This document shows positions 18,218 through 26,713 of a stretch of DNA of 64,000 nt, piece after piece; the stretch's first letter is position 1, and each line of letters opens with the position of its first letter. The notes under the pieces are model-generated. The model had not been told where the DNA came from. It did no database searches and worked only from the letters and a program-made list of their open reading frames with translations. A program made the position numbers and the translations under genes. The stretch comes from Streptomyces inusitatus. Lineage in GTDB: Bacteria; Actinomycetota; Actinomycetes; Streptomycetales; Streptomycetaceae. The stretch covers positions 124,032-188,031 of the forward strand of contig NZ_BMWG01000009.1 in NCBI RefSeq assembly GCF_014651115.1, read 5' to 3'.

Positions 18218-18883
18218 ATGTACTCGACCGTGCGGACCGCCCTGGCCGCCCGGGGGTGGCGGGCGATCCCTCTCACGCTCACCGCGGTCTGTCTCATCGT
18301 GCTGTTCCAGTTCGTCCAGGATCAGGACTGGGGCCACGGCTTCGTCGGTGACATCGGTTCCGTCCGGGCCGCGGATCCGCTCTGGCTCGCCCTGCTCCGC
18401 ACCCCGGCCTCGCTCTTCGTACCGGCGCTCAGCCTGCCGGTGTGGGGTGCGCTGGCCCAGGTGCTGCTGGTGTTCGGCATCGCGGAGATCGCTCTGGGAC
18501 GATGGCGGACCCTTGTCGTCGCCTATGTCTGCACCCTCGCCGGGACGCTCTACGCACGGTTCGGTGTCGCCGTCGGTCCCGACGGTCCGCTCGGGCTGCC
18601 CGCCTCGGACGCGCGGATCGTCGACACCGGGCCGTCGGCGGCGGTCGCGGGGCTCGCGGTCTGCGTCTGTGTGAGTCTGGGGGCGTGGCTCACCGGGGCC
18701 CTGGTGATCGTGGCGATGGCCGTCGAGGTAGCCGTCAGGCCCAATCTGGCCGGCCGGGAACATCTCGTGGCGATCGGGGCCGCGCTGCTGATCTGCGCGG
18801 TGGCGGCCCTGCGCCGAGATCCGTCCGCCGGTGGCGGGGGCGTTGGCAGGGGCCGATCCGGAGCGCCGCCGACCGGAATCTGA
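18218..18883 (+). CDS. Rhomboid-like integral membrane protein
   Basis: A 221-aa protein with about six hydrophobic helices. The segment T-G-P-S-A-A-V-A-G-L places a serine in a G-x-S-x setting like the rhomboid nucleophile, and the fold matches the actinobacterial rhomboid-like family, but I cannot identify a clear catalytic His, so protease activity is unproven. The ATG at 18218 follows a GTGGGGA; a TTG at 18176, almost touching the DUF2156 stop, would add 14 residues. It is probably cotranscribed with the lysyltransferase-type gene and may act on membrane substrates of the same pathway. Confidence 0.65.
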   Translation: MYSTVRTALAARGWRAIPLTLTAVCLIVLFQFVQDQDWGHGFVGDIGSVRAADPLWLALLRTPASLFVPALSLPVWGALAQVLLVFGIAEIALGRWRTLVVAYVCTLAGTLYARFGVAVGPDGPLGLPASDARIVDTGPSAAVAGLAVCVCVSLGAWLTGALVIVAMAVEVAVRPNLAGREHLVAIGAALLICAVAALRRDPSAGGGGVGRGRSGAPPTGI

Positions 18884-19020
18884 GCCCTTCCAGGACCCGT
18901 TCGGAGCAAGTCCCGTCCCGCCGGAGTGGCCGGGCAGTCACCCGGGGAAGGGAGAACGGGATCGGCGGACGCGTCGACCGACCGAGCGTCCTGCCCGCAC
19001 CGGAGCGAGGTTCCCGCCAG

Positions 19021-20667
19021 ATGCCGACATCGGCCACGCCTGAGGCGTCCCGTCGACCGGATCTCCGGCGGGACATCGGCACGATCGGGCTCATCTGGAC
19101 CTCCGTGGGGTCCATCATCGGATCGGGCTGGCTGTTCGGCGCGCTGTTCGCCGCGCAGGCGGCCGGGACCGCAGCCCTCGTCTCCTGGGGGATCGGAGCG
19201 CTCGCGATCACCGTTCTGGCGTTCGTCCACGCGGAGCTGGGGGCCGCGTACCCGGTCGCGGGAGGCACCGCGCGCTTTCCGCACTACGCCTTCGGCAGCG
19301 CGGCCGGGGCCTCCTTCGGCTGGTTCTCCTGGCTCCAGGCCGTCGCCACCGCGCCGATCGAGGTCATGGCGTCGCTGAACTATCTCAGCGTGCACGCCAC
19401 CTGGGTACAGACCGGGGAGAACCGGCTGACCCCCGCCGGGTACGGGCTGGCCGTCGCCTTCATGGCCTTCTTCGTCATCGTCAACTTCTTCGGCATCCGC
19501 TGGCTCGCCCACACCAACAGCGTGGCCACCTGGTGGAAGATCACCATCCCCCTGCTGACCATCGCCGTCCTGGCGGGCACCACCTTCCACGGAGGCAATT
19601 TCGGCCACCAGGGCTTCGCCCCGTTCGGCGTCGAGGGAGTGCTCTCCGCCATCAGCACCAGCGGAATCATCTTCGCGCTCCTCGGATTCGAACAGGCCGA
19701 CCAGCTGGCGGGAGAGAGCCGCGACCCGGCACGGGACATCCCGAGGGCGGTGATCGGCTCGATCCTCATCGGCGCGCTCATCTATCTGGCACTCCAGACG
19801 GTCTTCATCGGAGCCCTGCCCCAGAGCGCCTTCGCCCACGGCTGGGCCGATCTGACCTTCGCCGACAAGACGGGGCCGTTCGCCGGAATCGCCCTGTCCG
19901 CCGGACTCGGCTGGCTCGCCGCGCTGATCTACGTCGACGCGGTGGTCTCGCCGACCGGCACCGGTCTGATCTACACCACCGCCGCCTCCCGGGTGTCGTA
20001 CGGCCTCTCCCGCAACGGCTATGTGCCCGCGGTCTTCGAACGGACGACGGCACGCGGGGTGCCCTGGTTCAGTCTGCTCTTCACCTTCCTCGTCGGGCTC
20101 ATCGTCTTTCTGCCCTTCCCCACCTGGCAGAAGCTGGTCGGCTTCGTCACCTCCGCGAGCGTGCTGATGTACGCGGGGGCGCCGCTCGCCCTCGGGTGTC
20201 TGCGTCGGCAGGACCCCGACCGGTACCGCCCGTACCGTCTTCCCGGCGGGCTGTTCTGGGCTCCTGTGGCCTTCATCGTGTCCAACCTGATCATTTACTG
20301 GGCCGGCTGGGACACCCTGTGGCGGCTCGGCCTGGCGATCGTCCTCGGCTATCTGCTGCTGGGCGGCTCGGCGCTGCTCGGACTCAACCCGAGAGCCCCG
20401 CACCTGGACTGGCGGTCCGCCCAGTGGCTGCCGGTGTATCTGGTGGGCCTGGGGCTGATCTCCTGGCAGGGCGGTTACTGCAGCGGGGGCCCGGCCTCGT
20501 CGGTGTCCTGCGGCGCGACCGGCGCCCTGCCCCTGTGGTGGGACATGGCGGTCATCGCCGGGTTCAGTCTGCTGATCTACTTCTGGGCACTCCGCGTCCG
20601 GCTCCCGGACGCGGAGACCCAGGAGTACATCGGCTCGGTCGACGTACCGCCCCGCCCCCGGCCTTGA
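19021..20667 (+). CDS. APC-superfamily amino acid permease
   Basis: A 548-aa protein with about 12-14 transmembrane segments. The unwound helix-1 motif G-S-I-I-G-S-G-W-L-F-G (around residue 35) is the APC substrate-binding signature, and G-F-E-Q-A-D-Q-L-A-G-E-S-R-D-P-A-R-D-I-P matches the conserved helix-6/loop region of amino acid-polyamine-organocation carriers. It is expected to import an amino acid or related cation at the cytoplasmic membrane; the substrate is not predictable. The 136-nt gap after the rhomboid-like gene shows no strong promoter, so linkage to the envelope operon is undecided. Confidence 0.88.
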   Translation: MPTSATPEASRRPDLRRDIGTIGLIWTSVGSIIGSGWLFGALFAAQAAGTAALVSWGIGALAITVLAFVHAELGAAYPVAGGTARFPHYAFGSAAGASFGWFSWLQAVATAPIEVMASLNYLSVHATWVQTGENRLTPAGYGLAVAFMAFFVIVNFFGIRWLAHTNSVATWWKITIPLLTIAVLAGTTFHGGNFGHQGFAPFGVEGVLSAISTSGIIFALLGFEQADQLAGESRDPARDIPRAVIGSILIGALIYLALQTVFIGALPQSAFAHGWADLTFADKTGPFAGIALSAGLGWLAALIYVDAVVSPTGTGLIYTTAASRVSYGLSRNGYVPAVFERTTARGVPWFSLLFTFLVGLIVFLPFPTWQKLVGFVTSASVLMYAGAPLALGCLRRQDPDRYRPYRLPGGLFWAPVAFIVSNLIIYWAGWDTLWRLGLAIVLGYLLLGGSALLGLNPRAPHLDWRSAQWLPVYLVGLGLISWQGGYCSGGPASSVSCGATGALPLWWDMAVIAGFSLLIYFWALRVRLPDAETQEYIGSVDVPPRPRP

Positions 20668-20763
20668 CCGGGGACGCCCCGGGCATCCCCGTACGGGTGT
20701 GCCCCGGGCGGTCGTCGGCCCGGCCCCCGGCTCTCCGCCGGGCTCCGGCCTACAGTCCGTCTC

Positions 20764-21603
20764 ATGCCCTTGGGGATGGTGTGCGCACTCGCCTCGGCCT
20801 GCTGTTTCGGCACGGCCTCCGTGCTCCAGGCCATCGCCGCGCGTGCCGTCGAGGCCGGCTCCGGCTCCGGCGTCGACCCCGTGCTGCTGCTGCGCGCTCT
20901 GCGCCAGTGGCGCTACGCCGCCGGGCTCGCCCTCGACGGCCTCGGGTTCCTCCTCCAGATCGTCGCCCTGCGGTCGATTCCCCTCTACGCGGTGAGCGCC
21001 TCCCTCGCCGCCAGTCTCGCGGTCACCGCCGTGGTCGCCACCCGGCTCCTCGACGCCCGGCTGACCGCCGCCGAACGGGCCGCGGTGGCCACGGTCTGCG
21101 CGGGGCTGGCCATGATCGCGCTCTCCTCCGGACCGGAGGGAAACCGCGCCGGACCGGCCGCCCTGCGCTGGTCCCTGCTCTGCGCCGTCCTCCTCGTCCT
21201 CCTCGCCGGCGCGCTCGCCGGGCGGCTTCCGGGCCGGCCGCGCGCCCTGCTGCTGGGACTCGGCGCGGGCGCGGGCTTCGGCGTGGTCGAGGTCGCGGTC
21301 CGGCTGATCGACTCCCTCACGGTTCCCCGGGTGTTCGGCGACCCCGCCCTCTACGCCCTGGTGCTCGGGGGAGCAGCGGGCTTCCTCCTGCTCACCTCGG
21401 CGTTCCAGCGCGGCTCGGTGACCGTGGCGACAGCGGGCATGGTCCTGGCCGAAACAACCGGGCCCGCCGTGGTGGGCATCGTCTGGCTGGGCGACCGTCC
21501 CCGCGACGGTCTCCAGTGGCTGGCGCTCGTGGGATTCATGGCGGCGGTGGCGGGAGCACTCGCCCTGACGCGCTTCGGCGACGCGCCGACCGAGGGGACG
21601 TGA
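20764..21603 (+). CDS. DMT/EamA-like membrane protein (second copy)
   Basis: A 279-aa protein with about nine hydrophobic helices in two halves, resembling the protein at 15402-16316 in size, opening (M-V-C-A-L-A-S-A-C-C-F-G-T-A-S-V-L-Q) and internal repeat. It may export a metabolite or lipid precursor, but no substrate can be assigned. It is convergent with merR. Confidence 0.75.
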   Translation: MPLGMVCALASACCFGTASVLQAIAARAVEAGSGSGVDPVLLLRALRQWRYAAGLALDGLGFLLQIVALRSIPLYAVSASLAASLAVTAVVATRLLDARLTAAERAAVATVCAGLAMIALSSGPEGNRAGPAALRWSLLCAVLLVLLAGALAGRLPGRPRALLLGLGAGAGFGVVEVAVRLIDSLTVPRVFGDPALYALVLGGAAGFLLLTSAFQRGSVTVATAGMVLAETTGPAVVGIVWLGDRPRDGLQWLALVGFMAAVAGALALTRFGDAPTEGT

Positions 21604-21664
21604 CGGCCCGGCTCTCCGTCATCCGGCGGCGTCGCGGTGGCGTCCTCCGTGCGCGGGCCCGGGT

Positions 21665-22033
21665 TCACTCTCCGGCAGCGCGCCGCGCGAGGCTCTCGCG
21701 AAGCCCGGTCAGCCGGCTGATCTCGGCGTCGAGAGCGGCGAGCCTCCGGCTGACGACCTCGGATGCGGGACCGCCGGGTCCGTCGGAGCCACAGCGCGGG
21801 GGCGGGTACTCGGTGAGCAGATGGAGTCGGTCGGCGCGGGCGCGCAGATCCTCGACGGTGAGCCCGAGGGCCAGCAGGTCGCGGATCGCACGGACTCGTG
21901 CGACATCGCCGGGCGTGTACGTCCGCTGCCCCGAGCTCGTGCGGACGGGCGGGGGCAGCAACCCGCGCTGCTCGTAGAACCTCAGTGCCCTGGCCGTGGT
22001 CCCGGCCGCCGCCGCCGCTTCACCGATCCGCAC
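21665..22033 (-). CDS. MerR-family transcriptional regulator
   Basis: A 122-aa protein that begins directly with the MerR winged HTH: R-I-G-E-A-A-A-A-A-G, T-A-R-A-L-R-F-Y-E-Q-R-G-L-L, then G-Q-R-T-Y, V-A-R-V-R-A-I-R. A short coiled-coil dimerisation helix follows (R-L-A-A-L-D-A-E-I-S-R-L). The GTG at 22033 is chosen because it starts the HTH and is preceded by GGGGGA; longer in-frame versions run into the upstream gene. It lies 58 nt downstream of the oxidoreductase gene in the same orientation. The promoter ahead of both has MerR architecture, so autoregulation of a qor-merR operon is likely. One cysteine (P-R-C-G) is present, too few for a metal-sensing pair. Confidence 0.88.
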   Translation of the reverse strand: MRIGEAAAAAGTTARALRFYEQRGLLPPPVRTSSGQRTYTPGDVARVRAIRDLLALGLTVEDLRARADRLHLLTEYPPPRCGSDGPGGPASEVVSRRLAALDAEISRLTGLRESLARRAAGE

Positions 22034-22091
22034 GGTCCCCCACTCCCCTTCCCCACGTCCGCACGCCCACGGCCGCCGCGCCGCCACCGGG

Positions 22092-23117
22092 CTACAACTC
22101 CACGACGACGGCTCCAAAGTGCCGGCCCTCGATCAGTTCCCGCAACGCCCTCGGGGCGCGAGTAATGCCCGCGATCCGCGTATGAGGAAAACTGATCTCA
22201 CCGGAGCGCAGCCACTCGTTGAAGCGGCCCGCCCACTCCCTCTCCACATCGGGGTGGTCCGCACCGCTGTATCCGCGCAGCGAGATCCCCTTGACCACGA
22301 TGCGGAAGGCATCGATCTCCACCGGCGCGCTGCCACCGGCCCGCTCCGCCGACAACTGCCCCGACAGAGCCCCCACCAGAGCGAATCGCGCGCCCTGGCG
22401 TGCCGCGCCGAGCGCCGCGCGGAGCTGCTCCCCCGCGACGGTGTCCACCAGTACGTCGATGCCCTCGGGCGCAGCCTCGGCGAGCTGGTCCGCCAGGGAC
22501 CCCTCCCCCCGCAGCACGACCGCGTCGTAGCCCAGCTCGGACATCAGCCGCTCGGCCTTCCACGGCGAGCCGGTGCTGCCGATCACCCTCCTGGCACCCA
22601 GCAGCCGGGCGATCTGCCCCGCCAGGGAGCCCACCGCTCCCGCCGCTCCCGTAACGAAGACCACATCGCCCATACGGACGTCGGCAAGGCGGGTCAGCGT
22701 GCCATAGGCCGCCGCCCCCTGGGCGAGGTACGACACCGGATCAGGCCACGCGCCCGCCAAGGGGGTGCACTCGGCGGCCTCCACCAGCGCGTACTCCCGC
22801 CAGCCGCGCATATGCGCCACGATCTCGCCCGTGCGCAGGGCGGATCCGGCCGGGGCCGCGACGACTTCGCCGACGGCGGGGCCGAAGAGGGTGTCACCGC
22901 TGCGCAGCGGAGGCAGCGGCACTCCCTCGACCTCCCCGCCGATCAGGGTCCGCAGGCCGGGGAAGACCAGGAAGTACCGGTTCCTGACGAGGACTTGCCC
23001 TGCTCCGGCCTCGGGCAACGGCGTTTCGGCGACGACGAAATGCTCCTGTGTGGGCAATCCCTCGGGGACGGCTGCCAGCCGGACTTCACGGGTCGTACGG
23101 GGCAGGGCTGCGCTCAT
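22092..23117 (-). CDS. NADP-dependent MDR-superfamily oxidoreductase
   Basis: A 341-aa medium-chain dehydrogenase/reductase of the leukotriene B4 dehydrogenase/quinone reductase type. The N-terminal GroES-like domain lacks zinc ligands. The Rossmann motif is V-F-V-T-G-A-A-G-A-V-G-S-L (about 150-162), and the preceding A-A-Y-G-T-L is characteristic of this branch. Such enzymes reduce alpha,beta-unsaturated ketones or quinones with NADPH. It is expressed from the overlong-spacer promoter at 23178-23209, which suggests induction by an electrophile or drug sensed by the downstream MerR protein. Confidence 0.88.
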   Translation of the reverse strand: MSAALPRTTREVRLAAVPEGLPTQEHFVVAETPLPEAGAGQVLVRNRYFLVFPGLRTLIGGEVEGVPLPPLRSGDTLFGPAVGEVVAAPAGSALRTGEIVAHMRGWREYALVEAAECTPLAGAWPDPVSYLAQGAAAYGTLTRLADVRMGDVVFVTGAAGAVGSLAGQIARLLGARRVIGSTGSPWKAERLMSELGYDAVVLRGEGSLADQLAEAAPEGIDVLVDTVAGEQLRAALGAARQGARFALVGALSGQLSAERAGGSAPVEIDAFRIVVKGISLRGYSGADHPDVEREWAGRFNEWLRSGEISFPHTRIAGITRAPRALRELIEGRHFGAVVVEL

Positions 23118-23177
23118 ACGGGGCTCCTGGGCGGGTTTCGGCCGCGGCCCGGCACGAGTCCGCCGCGGGATACGGCG

Positions 23178-23209
23178 ACGTTAACCCTTGACCCGCGCGT
23201 CAGGGTCAA
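23178..23209 (-). promoter_or_regulatory. MerR-type promoter of the qor-merR operon
   Basis: On the minus strand, TTGACC (23209-23204) and TAACGT (23183-23178) are separated by 20 bp. The dyad TTGACCC-N8-GGGTCAA spans 23188-23209 and covers the -35 and spacer. Spacing equals that of the MFS promoter at 2198-2229 and the -10 hexamer is nearly the same, but the dyad sequence differs, so a different MerR protein is likely. Confidence 0.75.
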
Positions 23210-23229
23210 GCCGATCCCTGGCGGCCCGG

Positions 23230-23757
23230 TCAGTCGAAGAGGGCGAAGACTCCGTTCACCCAGATCGCGAGGAACGCGAGGGACCCCACCAGGCAGCCGA
23301 CGCCCGCCAGCACACCGCCGACCGTCCACGGCTCGGAGGTCGTCTCCTCGTACTCCTCCGGGTCGTCCTGGTAGGAGGCGGGGTCGTCCCAGTCGACGGG
23401 GCGCCCCAGCTCCTCGGCACAGGCGGTCCGCACCGCGACCAGTCGCCCCTCCGCGAAGGAGGTGCCGGCCACAGCTTCGGGGCCGCGCCAGGCGAGGGCC
23501 TTCATCCGCTGCCTTCGAGACCCGTATCGGGCCTCGAAGGCGGCGGTCTCGTCGGCGTCGTGGTCCTCTTCGAGGTACATCCAGCGTCCGGCCTCGGCGG
23601 CATCGCCGTAGAGCCGGTACACCTCGGCCAGACGCCGACGGAGCGCCAGGTCGTGCGGGAAGGACGAGACGAGACCGCGCAAACGCTGGCGCGCGACGGG
23701 AACTCGTCCGGCGGCCAGGTCCGCGTCGACTCGGGCAAGGGTCTCTCTCAGAGGCAT
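23230..23757 (-). CDS. DUF6584-family protein
   Basis: A 175-aa protein. The first ~65 residues are TPR-like helices (R-E-T-L-A-R-V-D-A-D-L-A-A-G-R, then L-R-R-R-L-A-E-V-Y-R-L-Y-G-D), the middle is acidic (D-D-P-A-S-Y-Q-D-D-P-E-E-Y-E-E-T-T), and one hydrophobic helix ends the protein. This matches my memory of the actinobacterial DUF6584 family, of unknown function. The GTG at 23763 is an equally possible start; neither has a good ribosome binding site. Confidence 0.7.
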   Translation of the reverse strand: MPLRETLARVDADLAAGRVPVARQRLRGLVSSFPHDLALRRRLAEVYRLYGDAAEAGRWMYLEEDHDADETAAFEARYGSRRQRMKALAWRGPEAVAGTSFAEGRLVAVRTACAEELGRPVDWDDPASYQDDPEEYEETTSEPWTVGGVLAGVGCLVGSLAFLAIWVNGVFALFD

Positions 23758-23857
23758 GAACACATGATCGAGTACCGCACTGATCCACGTCGACCCGGTT
23801 TATCGCTCAGCGCTCGTTACTCGTTCGCTCGCGAGGGCATCGGCCGGACCTGCTGGG

Positions 23858-25249
23858 TCACGGTGTGTCCTCCGCGTACATCATGTGCTCCCAGTCGGTG
23901 ACGGCGGCGCAAAAACGCGCCCACTCGTCCGACTTGCAGGCGAGATGGAGAGCGGCGATCTCCTCGGTCAGCCCGCCTCTGACCACGGCGTCCTCACCGA
24001 AGGCCGTCAGGGCCTCGCCGAGGTTCATCGGCAGTGCGGGAAACCGGAACCCGGGTTCCTCGGCGGTGGCCTGCGGCGGTCCGGGGTCGATCCGGTTCTC
24101 CAGGCCGTCGGAGATGACGGCGAGCAGGACGGCGTGGGAGAGATAGGGGTTGACCATGGCATCGGGGAGTTTGAACTCCAGCCGTCCATTGGCGGAGAGG
24201 CGTACGGTGCAGGTCTTGTCGTCCATGCCCCAGTCGATTCGCTCGGGAGCGAACAGGCCCGCGTCCCAGTAGCGCTTGTAGGAGTTGACGGTGGATCCCA
24301 TGACGGCCATGGCGCCCGCGGCATGCCTCAGAATGCCGCCGAGGACATGCCGTCCGGTCCCGGAGAGATGCAGTTCGCGGCGGCCGGGCTCGGCCAGCAC
24401 GTTCTCTGCGCCACGCCACAGGCTGAGGTTGTGATGGCAGCCGTTGCCCATCACCCCGATGGTGGGCTTGGGCATGAAACTGGCGGTGACGCCCAGTTCA
24501 CGGGCGACCTGCCGACAGATCTGCCGGAAGGTGATGAGCCGGTCGGCGGTCAGCTCGGCCCGGTCGTACATCCAGTTCAGTTCGAGCTGACCGGGGTCCT
24601 CGTAGTCGCCCTCGATCATGTCGAGTCCGAGCGCCCTGGCGTAGGTGATCACTTTCTGGTAGACGGGCCGGTTGCGCTCCAGCATCTCGACCCGGTACGC
24701 CGGGCTGGCATCGGGGCGGTGGGACGCCTCCAGGCCCTGCCCGGTCCACGTCGTCTCGGGCTCGCAGCCCGAGCGGAGAACGAGTCCGGTGTGTTCGGTG
24801 AACTCCCGGTGCCGCCGGATGAGGTTGCCGCGCACATCGGCGGCGAACGGCTCACCACCGTACTCGGGGCGATGCGCGGGCTCATAAAGACGGCAGAAGA
24901 ACCGGCCGACACTGGTGTCCCAGGGCAGTACCGCGAAGGTGTCGAGGTCGGGCAGGGCCGTGAACTCGGCCGCCTGGGCGCCACCGCCGAGGAGGGTGCC
25001 GCTCCGGTCGGTCTGGAAGTCGGCGACGACGGCACGGTGCATCTGAACGCCACGCTCCAGATTGCGGAGCAGATGTACGGCGGGTACCACCTTGCCGACG
25101 GCCCGGCCGCCGAGCGTCACGGACTGATAGTAGATGTACTCGACACCGGCCTCGGCGATCCGTTTACGCACGGCGTCCACCGCGTCATGGTCGGTGTTCC
25201 GCTCACGATGGCCGTCGAGCGCGGTGGTGTTCGGGCTTCGGGTGGTCAT
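23858..25249 (-). CDS. Glutamine-synthetase-like amide ligase
   Basis: A 463-aa protein of the GlnA superfamily. The metal-binding C-E-P-E-T, D-P-G-Q-L-E-L-N, the nucleotide loop F-M-P-K-P-T-I-G with G-N-G-C-H-H-N-L-S-L, N-S-Y-K-R, and R-L-E-F-K-L-P-D are all in place. The sequence is divergent from housekeeping GlnA, and it lacks the GlnA-type tyrosine adenylylation loop, so a specialised gamma-glutamyl-amine or other amide ligase is more likely than central glutamine synthesis. The ATG at 25249 has GAGG 7 nt upstream; earlier in-frame codons would overlap the P450 gene. It lies 62 nt after that gene and is presumably cotranscribed. Confidence 0.8.
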   Translation of the reverse strand: MTTRSPNTTALDGHRERNTDHDAVDAVRKRIAEAGVEYIYYQSVTLGGRAVGKVVPAVHLLRNLERGVQMHRAVVADFQTDRSGTLLGGGAQAAEFTALPDLDTFAVLPWDTSVGRFFCRLYEPAHRPEYGGEPFAADVRGNLIRRHREFTEHTGLVLRSGCEPETTWTGQGLEASHRPDASPAYRVEMLERNRPVYQKVITYARALGLDMIEGDYEDPGQLELNWMYDRAELTADRLITFRQICRQVARELGVTASFMPKPTIGVMGNGCHHNLSLWRGAENVLAEPGRRELHLSGTGRHVLGGILRHAAGAMAVMGSTVNSYKRYWDAGLFAPERIDWGMDDKTCTVRLSANGRLEFKLPDAMVNPYLSHAVLLAVISDGLENRIDPGPPQATAEEPGFRFPALPMNLGEALTAFGEDAVVRGGLTEEIAALHLACKSDEWARFCAAVTDWEHMMYAEDTP

Positions 25250-25311
25250 GCGGACACCTCGGAGGAGTCGTACGGCAAGGGCGTGGGCGGCGGGAAGGCG
25301 GCGGAGCCCGC

Positions 25312-26517
25312 TCAGGACGCGGGGGTGAAGGTGAGAGGAAGCCGTACGGAACCGGTGTTGCCCGAGTCGGGGAGCCATTCGGCGCCCTCGGCGACCCGGG
25401 GGTCGCGCAGACGCCGGGCGAGCACCGGCAGGGCCTCGGCCATGTCACCTCGGGCGACGAAGTGACCAAGGCAGTGATGGACCCCGCCGCCGAAACCGAA
25501 GTGGGGTTCGCGCTCGGCGGTGATGTCGAAGGAGTACGGACCATGGACGCGGGGGTCGGTACCGGCGGACTCGTTCCACAGATGGACGGTGGTCCCGGCG
25601 GGGATGTCCAGACCCTGGAAAGTGAAGTCCTCAAGCGCCTCCCGGGTGACCCACCGAATGGTCGGATTGACACGCATCACCTCCTCCACCGCTCGCGCGC
25701 CCAGTTCGGGCCGCTCGGCGAGCAGCCTCCACTGGGCCGGGTGCCGGATGAAGGACTCCAGGGCCAGACCGAGCTGATTGCGGGTGGTGTCGAAGCCCCC
25801 GAACATCAGCAGGACCAGTCCGTCACGCAGTTCGTCGCCGTCGAGCCGGTCGCTGTCCCTACCGGCTCGCACCATCCGGGAGACGAAGTCGTCGCGCTCC
25901 CTGCGCCGGCGGTCCTCGATCACTTCGTCGGCGTAGACGTGGAGCGCGGCGAGGGCGCGTTCGATACGGTCGAGATCCTGGCGGACGGTCACTCCCAGCG
26001 CCAGTCCCAGAACAGCGGACTCACGCGCGATGCCGGGCCACTCCGACTCCGGGAGCCCGAGCAGAATGGCGATCACCCGGGCCGCGTAGGGCTCGGCGAA
26101 ATCCGAGACGAACTCGCATGAGCCGCTCCCGGCGAAGGCATCGGTCAGCTCAATGGCGAGAGCCCTGAACCGGGGTAACAGGGCGGTGGTGAGCCGCGCG
26201 GAGAAGGCCGGGTTCATCAGCCGGCGAAGCCTACGGTGCTCCTCCCCCTCCTTGTTGAGGATCCAGCTCGCCCACCAGTCGGCCAAAGGGCCCTCGTTCA
26301 CCCCGTTGTGAGCGGGCCAGGCCACACTGCCCTGACGGAGAAGAGGGTGCTTGAGCAGTGCTTCCATCTCCGCGTGGCGCAGGACTGCCAGTCCGTATCC
26401 GGTCCGGGCGTACCAGGACCTCTCCCGCGCCTCGTGCACCGCGGCGGAGGTGATCGAGAAGCCCGGGTCGGCGACATCGAACCAGGGAACGCCGTCCATC
26501 GGGGTGGTGTCCGCCAT
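25312..26517 (-). CDS. Cytochrome P450
   Basis: A 401-aa bacterial class I P450. The I-helix oxygen-activation region is L-M-F-G-G-F-D-T-T-R (about 230-240), the ExxR motif is E-E-V-M-R, and the heme loop is F-G-F-G-G-G-V-H-H-C-L-G with the cysteine ligand. The I-helix has F-D-T-T in place of the usual A/G-x-E/D-T. The ATG at 26517 is preceded by GGAGG 5 nt away. Codon 114 is TTA (26178-26176), so translation should depend on the bldA tRNA and occur late in development. No ferredoxin gene is next to it. Pairing with a GS-like ligase suggests a small specialised-metabolite pathway. Confidence 0.9.
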   Translation of the reverse strand: MADTTPMDGVPWFDVADPGFSITSAAVHEARERSWYARTGYGLAVLRHAEMEALLKHPLLRQGSVAWPAHNGVNEGPLADWWASWILNKEGEEHRRLRRLMNPAFSARLTTALLPRFRALAIELTDAFAGSGSCEFVSDFAEPYAARVIAILLGLPESEWPGIARESAVLGLALGVTVRQDLDRIERALAALHVYADEVIEDRRRRERDDFVSRMVRAGRDSDRLDGDELRDGLVLLMFGGFDTTRNQLGLALESFIRHPAQWRLLAERPELGARAVEEVMRVNPTIRWVTREALEDFTFQGLDIPAGTTVHLWNESAGTDPRVHGPYSFDITAEREPHFGFGGGVHHCLGHFVARGDMAEALPVLARRLRDPRVAEGAEWLPDSGNTGSVRLPLTFTPAS

Positions 26518-26713
26518 GGGCCCTCCGGCTCTCGGGGCGTGTGGTGAGAGCCATAGCCTCAGGAACGGCACTGGGCAAGTCAAGTACCGGAAACCGATCC
26601 AGTCGGAAGACATCTCCTCCCCGGCCGTCCGAAGCCGCACCGCGGACGGAGAGACCCTCTGCGGCGGCGGCCCGGCCCGGACCCAGTGATGCCGACCCGA
26701 CCCCGGTCGCGAG

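Noticed and set aside
20670..20725. Possible hairpin after the APC permease (GCCCCGGGC repeats)
   Set aside because: The two copies are direct, not inverted, apart from the CCCGGG core, so no long stem forms.
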